Positions 11,901 to 26,523 of a DNA stretch of 64,000 nucleotides are shown here, piece by piece; within the stretch, counting starts at the first letter, position 1, and each line of letters opens with the position of its first letter. Source of the stretch: Rhizoctonia solani (Eukaryota; Basidiomycota; Agaricomycetes; Cantharellales; Ceratobasidiaceae); assembly GCF_016906535.1 (NCBI RefSeq), contig NC_057374.1:1054001-1118000 (forward strand), in the 5' to 3' direction. The translations under genes and the position numbers were made by a program. A model generated the notes under the pieces. The model worked only from the letters and a program-made list of their open reading frames with translations. It was not told the DNA's origin and searched no databases.

Positions 11901-11922
11901 ATTGTAATCGTTTGTTAGCCAT
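8919..11922 (-). CDS. HMG-box transcription factor
   Basis: Sequence-specific HMG-box DNA-binding protein. Introns at 11122-11070, 10926-10876 and 9765-9705 join exons ending at the TGA 8919-8921. The box starts with ILRPRNAFIIFRS and continues over the first intron (donor GTTGAT) as RPWQYSTICGILWRKLPP, then YQRMADLEKEQHRL and GYKYAPKTRKEPPARRR, ending in a basic stretch. Before it are Ser/Pro-rich sequence and an RKSSTSSRRRASD segment; after it come a charged helix (LKRLERERKERERALAAQ) and a long Pro/Ser/Asn-rich tail, as in Ste11/Prf1-like fungal regulators. I start at 11922 (MANKRL); an upstream in-frame ATG at 12024 is possible. The N-terminal exon joins the HMG exon only if two single bases are missing between about 11450 and 11540, where the coding signal moves through all three frames. 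Confidence 0.8.
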
Positions 11923-12364
11923 GGTGTAAGGAGGGAGAAGGTAAGGACTAAGGTGTGGAACTATGTACTCACGGGTGTATTGTGTCAGGTGAATGTTGTT
12001 ATTATGGCGGCGCGAAGGCGGCATGATGCAAACACACAAACTGAACCTGGAACTAAGGGCCTGTCGGTGCGACCGGGGACGAAGGCGATAGAGGCAGCAA
12101 GCAGCCGGTCCGTAGTAATAGTGGACGCGGCAGACAGTAACAAAGGGTAATAAACCTAGCAAATGGCGATATACGGACGAATACGGACTACAATGGGGGT
12201 CCGGTGCGGGGGAACGAAATGTATGTCTTGATGACTGGCGGAAGACTTTATAGACCAACTATTGTGTCGGTCACATCCTTTAATCACCGTTTGCTCTGCC
12301 CAGAGCCGCCTTCCGAAAAAGCACGAGCGACCCTCAGCTTCATTGACGCAACTTGATCTACAAT

Positions 12365-12794
12365 ATGTCCAAAAAGCCACCAAAAGCTCTCTCCTCCCGC
12401 CGACAAGTCATGTTTGAGCCTGTGTATCCTGTTCCACAGTTCCGGTCACCAGATGTCCATCCCCTGACTCTCCGTCGGCCCGGGTACCACTCCCTTCCTG
12501 AACCCTTCCCACGCGAACATACCGATTCTCGCCCATGTGCCTGCTCATCACGTGCCCCCTGGCCCTGCCATTTCATATACAACCACACACGAGCCCACAC
12601 AAGCCCCCACACACTACACGCGCTCCTATGTGCCCGCTCCCTTGTCTCTTTATGCTCATCGACACCAACAGCGAGCGCACTATCTGTCTATGAAGGCCGA
12701 CGTTCCCACGCCGCTGAAACCCTCCAATCCAGTCCAGACAGCGACCGAGACCATGCGTCCTGCGTTCTACGCGCTCCCGAAATCTCCACGTTGA
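12365..12794 (+). CDS. small unknown protein, frame interrupted
   Basis: Starts MSKKPPKALSSRRQ about 440 bases from, and head-to-head with, the HMG-box gene. The first frame (to about 12520) and a second frame (about 12520-12794, ending PAFYALPKSPR) both look coding: proline-, tyrosine- and histidine-rich with few rare residues. They are offset, so either one base is extra or two are missing near 12510-12540. Joined, the product would be about 143 residues, without signal peptide or membrane segment. No family is recognised. It could also be chance coding in a GC-rich promoter region. Confidence 0.35.
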
Positions 12795-15700
12795 ATTTGC
12801 ATATAATCCTCGTGTACCGACTAGACTTGATTCAGTAATTATGAGTGCCTATTAATCACCCCTATCCTATAATCCGCGTCCCTCGGTGCGCTTTTCGTTG
12901 CGCCTACCGCGACACGTTATCCGTTCCCCGAAAAACCGATTTCTGAAATAATTCAAGCAATCCAACTATCGCAGCCCTACCCTTGTGGAATAACATTGTT
13001 CTAAGCGCGCGAGTCTCCGCCGATGTCAGCTCGGCAGCCAAGCCGGTCTCCCAATATCTCTGTCATTTGATTGTGATTTATATTAGTTGTATAGTTAGCA
13101 TTCATGCATGACGCAAAACTGTCACCGCGCGAATTCCATCGCCAAACAAGGCGTTCTCGACTTGAAAGATACATCGGGTTGTACTTCGAAACACTCCCTA
13201 GTCGACCCACAAACCCCATGTAAACCACAACTCAGCTAGCTATAATCGTCGACATAGGGGATCCTCCGAGTGATCCACCTATGCTAGGCTCCGATCTCCT
13301 TGGGCATCGCCCTTCATAGGTAGTCGGAGTTTTGATCTGGGGCGATTGATGCTTCCGTCTAGTCCAAAATTGGGGTAAGCCTAGCCATCCCCCCTCGGCA
13401 TCGATACCTCCGTCCCACTCGCCTCACGTGATACTCCTCCTTGGAAGTACGGAGAGTCCTCACCCTGCTTTCCAGGGGGATGAGCAATACTCCGAGTTCA
13501 CCAGATGCTGTACTGTACCCCTGGCTGTACTCACTGAACCCCGGACGAAACCCCCCAACGGTTATCAGAATTTCAGCGAAGAATTGCAAGTTGATAATAT
13601 GTAATAAGATCTCGCGATAGTACCGAAGTCTACTCACCCCGTGCACTTCACCTGGGTTCTCCCCCTACGCAGTGGAGCAGATGTCGAGGGCACAACCGGC
13701 ACGGAGAATCGCCGTGCTACGGATCGCGCTCATATAAATTGAATCAGGCCTGTATGCGGGACCGGACGAATGCGTTGTCAAATCCCGATACAACTTAAAG
13801 TTCATTGGACAAATCCACCCCTCTCCTCCCCCCCGCTCAAATAGGCACCATCCGAGTTTGCCACTTTATCCTCAAAGAGGGTTCACGATTAGACTTCGGA
13901 CCGTATTTCCATGCGGGCCTTCCAGTCTTCTGGAGGTCGGGAAGATTAAGAGCGAGTGTACCTACCCTTGCTCTGGGAAAATGGTGGGTGGACATGTAGT
14001 TTGGACAATACCGAGTGCATACTGGCAGATTGTGAAATTCCAGACGAGCATTGTAGTAATGCGCTATTATTCGTGTAACTTGAGATGTTGAGTGGACATC
14101 ATCATGAATGTATCTATGGATCTTAGATGTTGCTGAGTCAGACGACGATCAAATGAAATGTGTAATAAAGATAAAATTGCCGCCACTCATCTCTTGATCC
14201 TCGCCAACTAAGAATACATTCATTCGGTAACTGCCTCTTTTCCCAGTCGATCCAAACGTTTCCCCGCAACGTGCATTCATCCCCCTTGTCATACGCATAA
14301 ATCCCCCTTCCCCTAACTGTTATACTTGAAATGTTCTAGTTGAACAACTTTATTTATGTACATTTGTTACAGAATGAAGCATTCGCCATTCAGTAGAAAA
14401 GCTACAATATCTATGTCCATCGTGGCTGTCCAGCCCTGACGGGCATCGACAGGAAGTGCGTCCCTTGTCTTGAGAAGACTGACGTCGTTCGTTCCCCCGT
14501 CGTAGTAATGTCGGGCATACCGTTCGAATGAATGACTTAGCGCTCAGGTGGGGCGTTCTGGTCGCTCCAGGAACGCAAGTGATCTCAACTCATCCCCAAG
14601 ATGGGCGGTGATTACGCCTGTCCGTCCACCTTGTCGTAAAATAGAAAAGTGTGAGCACCATCATCACATTAAGACCGATAAATGTGATGGTGCAAATGCA
14701 TTCAGGTATATAGGAGTGCATAGATGATCAACTATGACCAAATTCATTTCGCATATTGTTACAACGCTGTCAATGATAGTTTCTCTTCTAGCCCATTGAT
14801 GTTTCAGCATGCCTTGCGACGATCAGTTTCCAGTGCGTTTGAACGACGCATCCATCCAGACTCGTAACTGAAGAGCGTCAGAAAAATCAACGATCATCGA
14901 TCTTAGGAATAAAGGATCGGCGCAAGTAGCTATTCCCGAGTAACAAAGGTTGCATACATCTTGCTCTCTAGCTCGCTGAAGTCACCGTAACCCCATGAGC
15001 ATCCAGCTCAAGTCAATCAGTCTCTTAGTTGTGGGTGCTGATGCCTTTTCCCGCGAACCCTTACCTCGGGACTTCCTCGCCGTGCACTTTCCCGAGGTGC
15101 GGTCGGAAAAGACCAATCGCGACTTACCCGATCGACCATATCCCGCATTCAAGGTTCCTGGATTCCTTTCGTAGGTTTATGAATGAAATGAAGCACCCGA
15201 ATGTCAACAAAGGTTTTCCGCCAGGCTAATAAGCACAAGCGCCGACTTAGAAGCCTTACCTTCGTCGCTTCTCGCGCTCTTGCAGGATGGGCGTCATGGC
15301 ATGCCCGCTGGCCGAGTGGCTAGCGACTCGCAAAGATTGTCGATCTTCGTGCGTTCGTCGGTGTATATGACAACGATTTGCTCGGGATGGTTGGGTGGCC
15401 ATCGCAGGACGGATTATGACTGATGTTTTGCGGCGACTCGCTGGCTGTCAGCGAAGCTGTTCGCGAGGAAGAACGGTGGAGGACAAGTGCTGAGCTTGAT
15501 CTACAGGCCTGACATAGATGTCCTAGGCTAAATGATTTGTCGTCATAGAGCTAAATTCGATGCTAAGGAGCTCGTTGATTCAACGTTGGAGAAGATATGT
15601 ATTTCGGCGGTTGCCTATGCATAGGAGTAAAGGCCTATGCAAGCCAGCCGATTTCACAAGGCCGTCAGGACTTCCTGGGAGATCTGGATCGTAACAACGG

Positions 15701-16187
15701 CTAGGCAGTGGTTTATTTGTGCTCCTCCTTGTATTGTGTTTCAAGCGAGTATATATGGTTAAATGATACGGTCTGCTACTCGCACCAAAGCTCCCAGTAC
15801 TAAGCATTATCAATATGGGGCGCTCATATACTGCGTGATCCGTGTTTGATCCAGTTTCCGATTTCGCGATAATAGCTTGTCATGTTACCCACCAGCCGAC
15901 GGGAAGTGTAGCTTGTCACTTTTGGAGGGGCTAGAACCGAGGAGACGCACATGGTTTACTAATTCTTGAACACATTATTTGCGTTATGCGAGAAAGGGCA
16001 AACTTGGTTCGGCCGAGCAGTTGCAAGAGTGCCAGATAACGAGGCTAAAGTCGACGCGTGTCGCTGAGTGTCGCTACCCTAATGCGATGAGGATCGCCGG
16101 GCTAACTCTTCCGACCCACGCGACGAGTGCAAGTTTCAGAGGGCCGTAGTAGGAGAACCCGGGAAGAAATTGTTACAAAGAGGATAA
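12795..16187. other. 3.4 kb without a recognisable gene
   Basis: Only short open frames on both strands, none with a family motif and none that splice into something longer. A strong hairpin is present at 14655-14693 and a weaker inverted pair at about 13263-13330 (CTCCGA...CACCTATG against CATAGGTAGTCGGAG). CpG content is normal, so it does not look like the methylated island at 6.2-7.6 kb. Confidence 0.5.
14655..14693. repeat. imperfect hairpin
   Basis: Left arm GCACCATCATCACATT (14655-14670) pairs with right arm AATGTGATGGTGC (14681-14693) over 13 base pairs with a 3-base CAT bulge and a 10-base loop. It could be an isolated palindrome, a remnant of a small inverted-repeat element, or part of an RNA. 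No gene is nearby. Confidence 0.5.
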
Positions 16188-16456
16188 TGTCTTTGCGCTA
16201 CGGAGCCCCGATACTACCTCGATCAGGACCTAGGCCAATGGCTGTGATCCGTGTTGATCAATCGACAAAAAAGCAGAGTGATGCGGGACCATCCGACTCG
16301 GTTCGACGCGCTTATTGGCAATTACTACAACGTGCTGAACCATGGGTGAAGGATTGGCGATTCTGTCCCAAGTCATCACAATTCTTACATAGACATGTCA
16401 CGAAGGTAATCAAGTCAAGGCTGGAACAACACGTTTTGGACTCGGGTACACGTTAA
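16188..16456 (+). CDS. unknown small protein or 5' exon
   Basis: Reads MSLRYGAPILP, then YWQLLQRAEPWVKDW, SQFLHRHVTKVIKSRLEQHV, to a TAA at 16454. The amphipathic helices look like real protein. A GTAATC donor near 16407 with the acceptor at about 16470 would end it differently. I could not join it in frame to the coiled-coil gene 100 bases downstream, so it may be a separate gene or the broken first exon of that gene. No family is recognised; a LYR-type helix bundle was considered but the motif is not convincing. Confidence 0.35.
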
Positions 16457-16555
16457 TGTGGCTGCCCCAGTACGTGGCTGCGTCTGTGCGCATCCACGCG
16501 TCGGGATCACGTGCCTGAGGTTTTGCCAACGGGGTCCAAACACCGGTCGACCATC

Positions 16556-17804
16556 ATGCAATCTGGCCAAGGCAACGAATATACCGATGTGCTCATTGAT
16601 TTAATCGGCACCGAAGACGTTGAAGACGAATCTCGACCGGATCCAATGAATTTCAGCACAACTCATCCTGGGATCAACAGTGCGCTAATTGCCGCACAGT
16701 CAACGGCTCGCCCAGCTGCGCTCAACAGGCGGTCCGACTCTATGTCTTCGTCCGAAGGTTCGAGCCTGAGAGATAGAAGTGGACGCTTCGACTTTGATCG
16801 TATTAGAGAGGAACTGGTTCAACCTTCCATACCCAAGTCTCACTCAGATGTCTCTACGCTTTCTTGGTCACGCAGCGTTGGTACCCGTGGGGAGGTCAGT
16901 GTGTCCTTAGGGGGACCAGTAGACATTCACGAGCCAGAGCTGGTTCGCCTTGCTTCCGTGAGTTGGAATAACCCTATATTTGCCTCCGCCACCTTCTTTG
17001 CCTCCGTGACACCTGGCTGCAGTAATTAGATGGAATATTGACCTCGTACTCGGTAGGAGCAATCAAGGCCACCGACGGCTAGCTCCTCCCGAGAGTTTAG
17101 GCAGCCAGGACTCCTAGCTAATCCAAGCACAAAAGACGCGCCCCCCATATCTTTGTTATCACCCTTAAACTTGAACCCCCCGCTTTCTGATGGCAATCTC
17201 GGCTCACCACCTGTTGAGGAACCTCGCGTAATGGATCTTGCAGACATACCAATCGACCCTTCAACACTTCCAATCTGGCAGAATATAGCAGTAAGTTTGC
17301 GCCCTGGAATTGTGCTCACCAAAACTGACAATTACCCAAAAGGGGTTATTTGATTTGATGCAATCTCAAATGACATCACTTTCCAAGGCACTTGAGCTTG
17401 CTCGCACGGATAGTATCGTCCTTCGTCAACGTTGCTTAGAACTGGAGTCTCAGCTTGGTATCAAGAACGGAACGCCGGCGAGCGTGCTCGAACACACCGA
17501 TTTACCGAGGGTACCCCCACTTAAACGACCTGATGATTTGCGGAGTTTGACTCCGCCTCATGACCCCACCCTTGAGAGACCAAAACAAACCGGCTCAGAT
17601 CCTGCGTTGACTTTCATTCGAAATATTGACGAACTTGTCTGGCGGCGTTCCTTATTTTCCAAATCGCCTGCGGAGCTCGCTGCTCTTGCATTACTCCCGG
17701 ATTGTGTGAGGAATAGCGAGGATGTTCTAGATTCTAGAAATCTCGCGGCAATGGAGGAGCGAATCCGGCTTTGGGAGAGTATAGTAAGAAGGACCCAGAC
17801 ATAA
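16556..17804 (+). CDS. unknown protein with C-terminal coiled coil
   Basis: Three exons (16556-16957, 17057-17290, 17343-17804) with GT-AG introns and all phases zero give 365 residues. The first two exons encode low-complexity, Ser/Asp/Pro-rich sequence (SDSMSSSEGSSLRDRSGRF; VEEPRVMDLADIPIDPSTLP). The third starts with a heptad-like helix (MQSQMTSLSKALELARTD, then LRQRCLELESQLG), then a short loop and a helical tail (ELAALALLPDCV; MEERIRLWESIV). In-frame sequence extends upstream to about 16460, so the true start may be earlier. An A12 run follows the stop. No family is recognised; the arrangement suggests a cytoplasmic scaffold. The clean exon structure makes a real gene likely. Confidence 0.6.
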
Positions 17805-18942
17805 AAAAAAAAAAGTCTATTTCATATGTTGCTTGTTGGTGAAAAATGACCTTTGATTTGACGGACACGGTAGCTTGAACACTGTACAAGAGCACTGGTG
17901 ATTGTATCGATATTTATTGCTATATTAGGATTTTACTTCTCATATGTTTGTTCAGCGCAGTGAACTAGGGCATCAAGTCCCGCGAGAATCATATTTGCCT
18001 ACTGCGGACTTCCAATACGCTCTATATGTTGCTTTGCTGTGGACATATTCCTCCGAGCTGCATATATATCGAGTTCTCCTGTACTGTTGTATAGTAAATA
18101 ACCAAGTAGATCAATAAGCGTAGGTGGAGTTGTTTTAGCACCTAGAATATCGTACGCACAATATGGGGTTTCATCGATATATGAGCCGCTTTACCGACGC
18201 TGCCATATATATCCTATTTTATCCTATTTTTACCTCGTAGAATAGGCTCAAAAATGTCTTCCTCAAATACCTCCCATTCCTAGCAGTGAGGATTAAGCGT
18301 GATTTTTGAACACGCTAAGGTACACTAGAAACTCAACGACTAGATAAATGTATGTCATTATAATTATTTTATTCGCAATTACGGGCATTTGGGGTCGATT
18401 AATTCCAATTATGTCACCAACTGCAAAAGAAGGCGGAATCAAGGTCTTAATATTACTCGTAATCCCAAGGGTATATGAACAACCTTACTTGACAGGTTCA
18501 CCAAACATATCACATCTACTGGCGCACAAAGGCGAAGTTGATCTTATTATTAGTCAATTTATTATTGACCATAATGTATCTTAGGTGACTTGTCGATGTT
18601 ACCGACTGGAAGGTCGCCTAGACTCGGACATCGATGTTGTAGCTTGGGGTTCTGATGGTTGCCGGCGGGTATGCCAACAAGAAGCCTTGTAGCGGTTGGT
18701 TCGATCCAAGGAGCGCTATATTACAACATCGGAATGCAGTAGACGGGAGGGATCCACAGAAATATGGGAAGGAGCCTTGAGAAACTCGGAAGCTGGTGCT
18801 TTGAATCTCAACTAGATATATGGTGCAAATTCGATATTTTCCCTGTATACATGTACGCGCTACGAAAGAACTCTGGCCTTTAGCCTTTTCAACTTCAATA
18901 CATACTAGCTTCACAATACATTGGACCCAGATAAAGAAGTAC
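17805..18942. other. intergenic, AT-rich
   Basis: About 1.1 kb between two convergent 3' ends (the coiled-coil gene on plus, glycerol kinase on minus). It opens with a run of about 12 A and is AT-rich throughout. No supported gene. Confidence 0.5.
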
Positions 18943-21197
<2,255 letters not shown>

Positions 21198-23317
21198 TTT
21201 GGAACTTAAAAGAACCGGACTACAGGTTAGAAATGGGTGGAATGAAAAAGTAGGAGAGCGGGGATATCAGAGGCGGGGATGGGTGTGGAGAAGAATGGAG
21301 AGCTCTACGCTTGGGTCGCCTCTAAAGAGCTTTCATCAGAGTCCGAAAACAGACAGGTGATCCATCTCGTCTCCGGCCCGGGATCCCGCCTTTCCGTCCT
21401 CTCCGCGACGCTTGTGGGATTTGCTATGTCGGGCGCTTACGGGACGTGGCGCCTGTCGGGTCAGGTGGCGATGATCTGCCGGCAAGAGTGTCCAAACTTG
21501 CCAGAAGTACCGATAGTCACTTGCTTTTTTGACTCGAATATTCCGGTGCAGTTGATGGTCGCATCCATAAACTCTCACGCCGGATCTTCGGATGACGAGT
21601 ATCCGAATCTTGACGCGAAAGCTTTCGCGAGAATGATAGAAAAGAATATCGGGCTTGGAGGTATGTTCGCTGTCGCACTCGACCTTAGGCACTACCACAT
21701 TTTCAAAATATGGTCATCAATTCCATTCCTTGGGCTAGTATAAACGCACTTTGAAATCTCGCCAGCGTTGTCACCTATGATAAACATTCAGATTTATATG
21801 GTATTTTTGTCATCGTTAGGCCCTCCCTTCGAAGCTAGATGACCGCATTTTGAAAATGTAGTGGTGTCTGAGGTATCTAATAATGGTGATTGACTTGGAC
21901 CTTCATGTAGAGCCCACGGAAATTGAAGAACGTGTTCTCAATGAAGCTGCGTTCTACAGGCAACCAACAGATACTCCGGCTGCACGACAAGCGAGCCAAA
22001 CAATATACACAGTCCTCCTTCCAAAGAAGATTCAAGAGATCAAGGACGAGGAAATATTTCAGAATTTTCGGCCTCCTACTGCAGGGCTGGATGACCCAAT
22101 GCTTACAGCCCCGGCGAAAAACGACGAGTGCGTGTTGGTTTTGCACGATATGTCACGTTTTTGACTCTGGCGCTAGTCCGTTTTCTGCTTTGGCCGTACA
22201 GACCAATTTCCAGAAGACTTCAGTTGCAAGAGGTCTTTCAGCTCCTCGAGATACCACTGCTGCGTCCGTTCAACTCTTTTTGTTCACCTCCAGCTGAATT
22301 GACCCATGTTTCACTCAGGTTATTGTGGGGAAATAAATAGACCAAAGCTTCACACACACAACTACTTATAATGCATTTTATACCATACCCGGGAACGTGT
22401 GCGCAGTGGTTTTTTTTAGTAACTACCATGGCAATTTAATAGTAAATAGAGAAAATTCATGTGCGTTGGACCTATCCCAGATTTCTTCTGGGCGTTTGTA
22501 CTAAACAGTTCTAGGCAGCTCCAAAGCTTATATCATGTGTGAAGAACACTACTGCGCAGCCACGGATTTTCTGTATGGTGACGCAGTTGTGGAGCTCGGA
22601 AGACCGATATTTATGCATCGCACGCCATTGGTGATTATCGTTGCCAGAAAAAGGTCTTTTGGGAGAGATTGTCATAATCGGTGCATAATCGTTGATTGTT
22701 CTGTACGAGGCAGTGAACTTATTTGTTAGTGATGTGTCAGCTCCACTGTTGGGTGTGGCTGAGAAAGCCAAAGGATGCTGAGTACGTTGTTAGGGAAGAG
22801 TACCGAGACTTAGTTGTCCCATGTGAATCGGCTCGGTTTTGCTGGGCTGTGAAGCCAAAATCAATGGCAGATCGAACAAATCTTGGTATGGTTTGTAATA
22901 GGGCTGCTTCTGCATGAAGGTGGGCACACTGGAACAGTTCAAAATCTGGGTATTATGCGCGTTGGATACATCTCAAACTTGAGAGGGGGTAATGTTGCTG
23001 AGAAAGAAGCGGCGCGTCAGCTCCCAACTAGGCAAGTGCCTGTGTTACATGAGAGACACGTGCCCAAGCTTAGAGGGTATAAGGTTGGGGAGCGGTGTCG
23101 CACGGGCCACACGACTCTATCCACTCATCCCCTCTGCACCTACCGCAACCAGCCAGCGCCATCGTTGTTTTAGCTGCACCCATCTATTCGAATTACTTTG
23201 CGCCAACATTCGTTGTTGAATCTTTCAACCCGTTGCCTTGATATCGAGTAATTGGATATTAGGCTCTTGTCTACGCCCACTACCCACCTTGGTCCTTTCG
23301 AGTTTAAGCCGTTCACA
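21198..23317. other. 2.1 kb between GUT1 and the endosulfine gene
   Basis: The first part is the glycerol kinase promoter. Two open frames on the plus strand (21279-21743, 154 codons; 21883-22164, 93 codons) begin with ATG, but neither has a recognisable motif or supporting introns, so I do not call them. The last 250 bases, CT-rich (about 23120-23310), look like the promoter and leader of the endosulfine gene. Confidence 0.45.
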
Positions 23318-23938
23318 ATGTTGCCCGCTCAACGCAAGAAGGTTGACATGAGCGTAAGTAATGACCGGCCGCACTGAATGGTTCAATCGAACTGATTATG
23401 ACGCGGTTATTATTAATAGACCATGACCGAGGAAGAGCAGAAACTCTTCCGCCTTTATGGCAAGCTTCCTACCCACAAGAACGTGCTAACCAAAGTACAA
23501 AAGGTATTTCTTGTCTGTTTACTATTTGGCACTCGCTAATGTGATTTGTTTCAGGATCGGAAATATTTCGACTCGGGTGACTATGCCCTCTCCAAAGCAG
23601 GTGTGACTTCTCAAGCCGCAGTTGGCACCGCTATCCCTCACCCTGAAAAGTAAGTATTTTGAGTACTGCGTGTCATTGTACGATGCTAATTATAATATAG
23701 TATTCCACACGTTACTCCGTCCCCTCATCCCAATATCCACTCTCCTGCTCCCCTCTCGACCTCGCCTACCGGTCAGACTGGCAGTCCCATCAAGGAACTT
23801 GTTTCTGATTCGAGCCAAACCTCTCCTCCTGAGCAAATCCAGGTCCCCATTATTTCCAAGCCGGTTCCGAACGGCGCGGCGGCCGCGGAATCCAATTCGT
23901 CCCCTATCCCGGTTTCGCCTCCTCAATCCGGCCAGTAA
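23318..23938 (+). CDS. IGO1: endosulfine/ARPP-19 family PP2A-B55 inhibitor
   Basis: Four exons (23318-23353, 23420-23503, 23555-23649, 23701-23938) sum to 150 codons. The core is EEEQKLFRLYGKLPTHKN followed by the invariant KYFDSGDYALSKAG; its serine is the site phosphorylated by Greatwall/Rim15 kinases, after which the protein blocks PP2A-B55. In yeast Igo1/2 link nutrient signalling to entry into quiescence and stabilise quiescence mRNAs. The core is complete. The C-terminal 75 residues are Pro/Ser/Thr-rich with several SP/TP sites and no recognised domain. The frame is intact. Confidence is high because of the exact phospho-motif and the small gene size. Confidence 0.93.
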
Positions 23939-24382
23939 TCGTTCGTTCATAACTGTCATCCAACCACTACTCGACAAACGATTTGTATAATTAATACTTT
24001 CTGCCACGTGCGGCGAGTTGATCGGCCTTGAACGCGACAGTGAAACGTCATTCGACGGTGTATATTGAACATTTATGGGTTATTGATATCTTTACTGGGT
24101 AGGCGGGTCGGGCTATTGGTATCTTGTACGTGAAAAACTCAAAGTACCTGGTGCTTTGGGCCCCCAGATTCGGCATAGTGATACAGTGCGTGTCACTTTT
24201 GCACGTTATCAGTGGTGTAGATCGTGTACTTGAAGCAATGTAATATCAAATGATTACTTGTCCGAAATAGTGAAGTCACATGACTCGGCATCAGAGAGCG
24301 TCATTTCGGCCACCACCATTTTGGTTTTCGGACTGGCCACGCTACAAAAGTTTTGCGGCCGTAGCCTTAGAATACCTTTACC

Positions 24383-25996
24383 ATGGCTAAACAATTAGTC
24401 CAAAAGTATGATCGCGGCGACTCTCTTGTTAGTAACACTCGCTTTGCTATCTTCGCCGGCCTATACATGCGCATTCAACCAGTCCTGGCTTTAGCTTCTT
24501 GACCTACCCATTGATATTTTTATCGCCATCCTCAAAAAATTGGATGTGAAGGATTTGGCTATGCTATCTAGGGTGTGCTGGGTTTTGCACGATATAGTGA
24601 GTTGTTTTTAATTCGTTTCACCCCACACTGAGTTGTTGGATCAGGTGGCTAGCACCGGTTGGGAGACCTATGTTCGCTCTCAACCGAGGCCAAGTATTTC
24701 ACTAACTCAACATCTTGACGCAATTTCACCACTAAGGAGGGCTCGTTACATACATCTTACAGATCGCGCCTGGGCCTCTCGTAATTCGATTGTCAGGCCT
24801 CTTGCTCTCAGCCATTACTCCATCAAGGATGCCTCGCCTTGCCTTGTTGCGACCCCTTCGATGCTCATCATAGCCGTCGCAAATGCGCTACATGTATACA
24901 GCTTCTTGAATGAGGGTGATGTACGATGGAGGGGCCACGTTGCGCTCCACCGCGACAGTGCGCACGATGACATTACCGGCCTCGGGGTCCTAAGTCAGGT
25001 GAATCCTGGACGAGGCGAGTGTGTTATAGCGTCTCTCGCAAGCGGCAGGCTACTACGGGTACGACTATCACCAAACGACGAACCGCTGAAAGCGACTGTT
25101 ACAGCTCACTATACCCACCCAGCCACACATATAACTTCTCTCAGTACAAGCCGATGGGAAAGCAAGGCGGGCCTAACTCTCACAACTGCGGTTGGCCGGC
25201 TAGTGTCGCTGTACAACACTCGATCTCCTTGGATCGAGCCTACACGGATAGAAATGCCAACACTCACCGCAGTTCCCGGGAAGAAGCGGGTTCGACTTTG
25301 GTGTTCAATCATTGCGCAGTCGGACTCCCTCGCAGTTGCCGGTTCTACACAGCTTTTTTTAAATCCAATCCTACCCACTGGGTTAGGAACGCAGGGTACG
25401 GCTCTACCTGGACCAGCCAAAACCTCTACCTGTTATGCCCTTGCTCATCCCCCTGACGGCGGAAGGGACTTGATATTAAGTGGTTGGCACGACGGATTTG
25501 TGCGGATGTACGACCTCCGAACAAGAGCCGTTGAATTGACTATGCACGATCCTTGGTCAGACTCTGCTGTGTACTGTGTTGGCGCTGGGGGTGGGTCTGG
25601 AGCGCATGTTGTGGCTGGGTACTCAAATCATGGAATTGTTAGTAATCATTTCTCACCTGCTTGACTGAAAACCCAACACCACCGTCCCAGGTCGCCATAT
25701 TTGATATTCGCTCGCCCACCAATGGGTATACGATTTATTCTCCATCATCTACACGAAGTCCACCCCGTCCACGCAATGGCCTCACTCAGGTATCCTCGCT
25801 TCACGTCGAGGGCGCTCGAATATTCGGGACAACTCCTCACCTTCCGTTCGTAGTCGATTTTGGTCCAGATGTAACGCGAGACACATACCCGCCTGTTAAG
25901 GAGGTACCCGACCGAATGTCGCGAGACGGCAGGAGTTTTTATTATGCGGGTTACACTCACGCCAGAGGGCATCCTGAACTAGTGCAATCCCTTTAG
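24383..25996 (+). CDS. F-box protein, probably with a beta-propeller
   Basis: Four exons. The short first exon (MAKQLVQKYDRGDSL) is spliced (donor GTTAGT) to an F-box: LLDLPIDIFIAILKKLDV, KDLAMLSRVCWVLHDI. A second intron separates it from a long exon with repeated beta-strand patterns typical of a propeller: VATPSMLIIAVANALHVYSF, GRGECVIASLASGRLLRV, GRDLILSGWHDGFVRMYDLR, then after the last intron VAIFDIRSPTNGYTIY. About 480 residues. F-box proteins recruit substrates to SCF ubiquitin ligases through Skp1; the substrate is unknown. It has the same F-box-then-propeller plan as the gene at 62198, but they are not close copies. Confidence 0.8.
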
Positions 25997-26523
25997 CCAA
26001 GTACGACCGGTGCTGACTATCTACTGGGGTTCGTGAGTGGGCCAAACGGAGATGCTGGGCGCGGAATTCAGCAAGGCTTAGATTGGCAGACCTAGTTCAG
26101 CAGTAGCAGAGCTTTGTTAGCGCAAGGTCCCACCCAAAGATTTAGATTGTACTCTATTCTTGAGATTCCATTCCCATGCCTCTTTCTGAAGTTTCATGCG
26201 AGTTGACAGAAGCACAACAACGAAATGGATTCAAATTTACTACCCTAAAGTATAAAAGAAGTGCGAGATAGATAGAGGTATGGAGAAAAGGAAGCAAAAA
26301 CCGAAAGCGAATTGATAAAGACCAAGAAAGAGTAGAGAGTTGGGAGGCTACAAATCTCCATTGCACGTATGGTACAATGGTTACAAAATTTGGAGATACG
26401 GACAGCGGAATGCAGATAACACGAAAGGAGAATCAAGAGAGTTCGCTGTTCGAAGAGAATTCAGACTGTCCGAAGAAAGAGAAAAAGCACTTGGATTTAT
26501 TTCACAATAAAAGAAGCTTGGTA
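25997..26523. other. intergenic between convergent 3' ends
   Basis: About 530 bases holding the 3' UTRs of the F-box gene (plus) and the RasGEF gene (minus). A purine-rich tract (about 26250-26350 on plus) is the only notable feature. Confidence 0.5.

Noticed and set aside
15308..15345. tRNA-like D-arm (GGCCGAGTGGC)
   Set aside because: No matching T-arm box or acceptor stem follows at tRNA spacing.
18348..18584. Hydrophobic 78-codon frame resembling a small membrane protein
   Set aside because: AT-rich intergenic sequence between convergent genes; hydrophobicity follows from base composition.
21279..22164. Two ATG-started plus-strand frames next to GUT1
   Set aside because: No family motif, no intron support and they sit in a promoter region; not enough evidence to call genes.
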